NCBI GenBank assembly: GCA_963712835.1
Contig: CAVQJJ010000011.1
Coordinates: 1-64,000, forward strand
Direction: 5' to 3'
Length of the DNA stretch: 64,000 nucleotides
DNA from: DATARH01 sp963712835
GTDB lineage: Bacteria; Pseudomonadota; Alphaproteobacteria; ATCC43930; CGMCC-115725
Shown: piece by piece, positions 61,545 to 64,000 of the stretch
Position numbering within the stretch: position 1 is the first letter of the stretch
How the letters are laid out: the number at the start of each line of letters is the position of its first letter
Made by a program: the position numbers and the translations under genes
The notes under the pieces: model-generated
The model's input: the letters and a program-made list of their open reading frames with translations, nothing else
Databases searched by the model: none
Told to the model about the DNA's origin: nothing

Positions 61545-62448
61545 GTTGCTTCATCAGCGCGAGCGCGGCGAGACCCGCGAGCGCAAGCCCGGTAAAGGCA
61601 GGCGGCGCGGGCAGCGGCGGTCCGGCGAACGCGTTCTGCCGCCAGTTGTGCCAACCTCCCATCCCGCGCGAGACACCATAGGCATGCAGTCCGACCCCCG
61701 CGACGCCCATCGCCGCGGTCGCTGCGAGCCACAATTTCGAAGCCCACCGATGCGCCCCCGCCGGGCCGGCAACCGCATTGGCGAGGAGCCCTGCCGCGAC
61801 CGGCGGCATCGTGACGGGCAGCAGCATGGCCGGATTGTGGAAAGCACCGCGAAAATGGAGCAGCCCGGCCTCCGCCGTGGTGCCGAGCAGGGAGAGGCCG
61901 GTCATCGCCGCGACGACGCGTGCGGCCGGCAGCCCGAACACGCGCGGCTCGCCCTCAGGGCTGTTGTCGCGCACTCGTTCCGCGAGAAACCCCATCAGGC
62001 CCGACAGCGACATCGCCGCCGGCGCGCCGAGCGGCGCCGAATAGAAGAGGTTCTGCCAACTGAAGCCGCCAACCTTCTTGGTGACGTTGAAGACGTGAAA
62101 TCCGGTGCCGATGAGTCCGACAACGCCAGCCGCCGCATAGACGGCATCGCGCACGGGATGGGGCCGGTGCCGGTGATCGGAAAGGCCGTGCGCGCTCACG
62201 CCGATCGAAAGGAGCGACGTGACGATCGGCGTCCACATCGCCTTGTTGTGGAAATTGCCGCGATAATGCTCCATCGCGCTGTCGATCAGTACCGAGGTCG
62301 CAATCGTGCCTGCAGCTCGGTTAAGTCGCCGCGCGGCGGTGACGATCGCGGTCGGTGCTTTTGTCCGAGATTTGCCGAGCTTGGCCGGGGCCGCACCCGC
62401 CGCCGGATCGAGCGGCCGACGAACCTGCCGATGCCGGTTCCAAGCCAC
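61531..62448 (-). CDS. Polytopic membrane protein next to gluconate dehydrogenase
   Basis: The 305-residue protein has a basic N-terminal part and about seven membrane segments (MWTPIVTSLLSIGVSAHGLS, AVYAAAGVVGLIGTGFHVFN, VVAAMTGLSLLGTTAEAGLL, and LTGLALAGLAALALM-type end). His residues in HYRGNFHNKAMW and LLHFRGAFHNPAMLLPVTMP repeat a HxRGxFHNxAM pattern, suggesting a duplicated heme- or metal-binding half. No named family is recognised. It overlaps the gluconate dehydrogenase small-subunit gene and follows the ThDP enzyme gene by four bases, so it probably belongs with the periplasmic oxidation system. Confidence 0.75.
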   Translation of the reverse strand: MAWNRHRQVRRPLDPAAGAAPAKLGKSRTKAPTAIVTAARRLNRAAGTIATSVLIDSAMEHYRGNFHNKAMWTPIVTSLLSIGVSAHGLSDHRHRPHPVRDAVYAAAGVVGLIGTGFHVFNVTKKVGGFSWQNLFYSAPLGAPAAMSLSGLMGFLAERVRDNSPEGEPRVFGLPAARVVAAMTGLSLLGTTAEAGLLHFRGAFHNPAMLLPVTMPPVAAGLLANAVAGPAGAHRWASKLWLAATAAMGVAGVGLHAYGVSRGMGGWHNWRQNAFAGPPLPAPPAFTGLALAGLAALALMKQHARD

Positions 62449-62452
62449 CCGC

Positions 62453-64000
62453 TCAGTCCTTGCCTGGAAGGATGCCCGCCAGCATCTGCCTCGCGCTGTT
62501 CTTGATGACGCTGGCGAGTTCGGGCTCGTCCCGCATCATCGTGATGAAGTTCTTCGCGTCCTTGAGCGTGATGTGCGGCGGCAGCGGCGGCACGTTGGGA
62601 TCAGCCCGCATGTTCATGATGACGGGCCGATCGGAGGCCAGAGCCTCATCCCAGGCCGCACCGATCTTGTCGGGTTCGTCGCAATAAATGCCCTTGAGCC
62701 CTATCAGCTCGGCGTATTTGTGGTACGGGAAATCGGGGATCGATTGCGTCAGCGGTGTCTTGCCCTCGCCGAGCGCAATGCGCTCTTCCCACGTCACCTG
62801 GTTGAGGTCGCGATTGTTGAGAACCATGATGATGAAACGCGGATCGGCCCAGCGCTCCCAGTATTTGCTAACCGTGATCATCACGTTGAGACCGTTCATC
62901 TGCATCGCGCCGTCGCCGATAAATCCGATCACCGGGCGACCCGGATAGGCCATCTTGGCGGCGAAAGCGTAGGGTGTCGCTGCGCCGAGCGAGGCGAGCC
63001 CGCCCGAGAGCGAGCCCTTCATCCCTCGCCTGATCTTGATGTCCCGCGCATACCAATTGGCGACCGATCCGCTGTCGCCGGTCATGATCACGTTGTCCGG
63101 AAGCCGCGGCGAAAGCTCGTGAAAGATGCGCTGCGGATTGACCGGATCGGCCGGTTCCATCGCGCGCTCCCTGAGCGTCTCCCACCATTCCGCAACATTC
63201 TTCTCGATGCTCTCGCGCCAGCCGATGTTATCGTTCTGCTCAAGCAGCGGCAGCAGCGCGGCAAGCGTCTGCTTGCTGTCTCCGATAAGTGAGTAATCCA
63301 TCGGGTAGCGCAGCGAGACGTTGGCGCCGTCGATGTCGATCTGCACGCCGCGCGCATTACCCGGCTTGGGCAGGAACTCGCTGTAAGGGAAGGCCGAGCC
63401 GACCATCAGGAATGTGTCGCATCCCTTCATCAGATCCCAGCTCGGCTTGGTGCCGAGCAGCCCGAGCGAGCCGGTGACGAAAGGCAGGTCATCAGGCACG
63501 ACAGCCTTGCCAAGCAGCGCTTTGGCAACACCGGCATTGAGGCGATTGGCGATCGCGATCACTTCATCGGTCGCGTGCAATGCGCCGGCGCCGACCAGCA
63601 TCGCGATTTTCTTGCCCTTGTTGAGAATTTCCGCCGCCCTCTTGAGGTCGTCCAGGCCCGGCAGCGTCGCGACGCCGGGATAGCCGACGCCGGTATGCGT
63701 CGCGCCATGCGCCATAGGCGGATCGCTGTATTCCAACTCCTGCAGATCGTTGGGGATGACGACGCAGGTCACCGCGCGCTTCGCCTGCGCGATGCGAACC
63801 GCGCGATCGATGCAGGTGCGAACCTGCTCGGGGACGACAGCGGTAATGACGTATTCGGTCACATCGGCGAACAGGGTCTGGAGATCCACCTCTTGCTGGT
63901 AGCTCGCGCCGAGCGCCGAGCGTGCCTGCTGTCCGACGATCGCCACGACGGGCATATGATCCGCCTTGGCGTCGTAGAGCCCGGTCAGCAAATGGATCGC
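62453..64000 (-). CDS. ThDP-dependent enzyme (pyruvate-oxidase/acetolactate-synthase type), partial
   Basis: The visible 516 residues are the C-terminal part of a thiamine-diphosphate enzyme; the N-terminal ThDP-Pyr domain lies beyond the window. The central domain has KRAAEILNKGKKIAMLVGAG and GSAFPYSEFLP; the ThDP-PP domain (residues 310-490 of the visible part) has GLASLGAATPYAFAAKMAYP and GDGAMQMNGLNVMITVSKYW to VLNNRDL, the GDG-x-NN motif that binds Mg and ThDP. It resembles pyruvate oxidase or acetolactate-synthase-like proteins, which act on pyruvate or glyoxylate. The gene precedes the membrane-protein/gluconate-dehydrogenase unit by four bases. Confidence 0.9.
   Translation of the reverse strand, partial: AIHLLTGLYDAKADHMPVVAIVGQQARSALGASYQQEVDLQTLFADVTEYVITAVVPEQVRTCIDRAVRIAQAKRAVTCVVIPNDLQELEYSDPPMAHGATHTGVGYPGVATLPGLDDLKRAAEILNKGKKIAMLVGAGALHATDEVIAIANRLNAGVAKALLGKAVVPDDLPFVTGSLGLLGTKPSWDLMKGCDTFLMVGSAFPYSEFLPKPGNARGVQIDIDGANVSLRYPMDYSLIGDSKQTLAALLPLLEQNDNIGWRESIEKNVAEWWETLRERAMEPADPVNPQRIFHELSPRLPDNVIMTGDSGSVANWYARDIKIRRGMKGSLSGGLASLGAATPYAFAAKMAYPGRPVIGFIGDGAMQMNGLNVMITVSKYWERWADPRFIIMVLNNRDLNQVTWEERIALGEGKTPLTQSIPDFPYHKYAELIGLKGIYCDEPDKIGAAWDEALASDRPVIMNMRADPNVPPLPPHITLKDAKNFITMMRDEPELASVIKNSARQMLAGILPGKD

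Overview
The window is about 64 kb of GC-rich DNA with alphaproteobacterial character. The signs are strong GC3 bias, many GTGA/ATGA gene overlaps, tandem CaiB, HpaB and Rieske catabolic genes, CyoABCD, and imperfect palindromic repeats of the kind scattered through Rhizobiales and Rhodospirillales chromosomes. The order is inferred from style, not proven. No rRNA, complete tRNA or CRISPR array is visible.

Region 1 (1-7.6 kb) is one end of an integrative element of lower GC. It has an intact tyrosine integrase, an excisionase-like HTH protein behind a clear terminator, an intact small protein, and a decayed transfer or replication module: a membrane-anchored P-loop ATPase of the VirD4/TraG type, a replication-relaxation-like protein, and an HTH/coiled-coil protein. 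At least ten frameshifts and one in-frame stop break that module. A 10-bp degenerate tandem repeat sits in the linkers of two of its genes (three loci in all). At the left edge, facing the other way, is a zinc-cysteine DUF6527-like protein, a family I recall beside bacterial ubiquitin-like genes.

Region 2 (7.6-20.6 kb) is a catabolic cluster for an aromatic or similar ring compound. It holds an ACMSD-type amidohydrolase, a c-type cytochrome, a LigB-fold extradiol dioxygenase, an SMP-30 lactonase, an NMT1-like binding protein, two tandem HpaB-type monooxygenases, an octopine-dehydrogenase-fold protein, a crotonase without its usual catalytic glutamates, a PEP-mutase/ICL-fold lyase, a type III CoA-transferase and a DsbA/HCCA-isomerase-like protein. 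A two-gene low-GC insert interrupts it at 18 kb. Region 3 (20.8-27.7 kb) carries a glycosyltransferase, a glycogen-debranching-type glucosidase, an ABC exporter, a PRC-barrel protein and an MFS transporter. Region 4 (27.8-31.9 kb) returns to catabolism with a meta-cleavage-type hydrolase, Rieske dioxygenase alpha and beta subunits and an acyl-CoA dehydrogenase-like protein.

Region 5 (32-39 kb) has a catalase-family peroxidase with one frameshift, a cupredoxin, a hybrid-free sensor kinase, a DoxX-like membrane protein with a membrane c-type cytochrome, an AT-richer gap, and an aldo/keto reductase whose 3' end runs into a tRNA-Gln-like 3' fragment. Region 6 (39-46.8 kb) has gluconokinase, a sugar-acid MFS transporter, a 2-hydroxyacid dehydrogenase and an RND efflux pair, the pump broken by one base. 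Region 7 (47-55 kb) is an alpha-glucan/trehalose group: a second debranching enzyme, TreZ, a GH15 enzyme, an SMP-30 protein and small stress-type proteins. Region 8 (55.3-64 kb) is a bo3-type quinol oxidase (cyoABCD, cyoD frameshifted), a gluconate-dehydrogenase-like GMC flavoprotein with its small subunit, a membrane protein and a ThDP enzyme cut by the window end. Together regions 6-8 suggest periplasmic sugar-acid oxidation feeding quinol oxidase plus intracellular glucan and trehalose metabolism.
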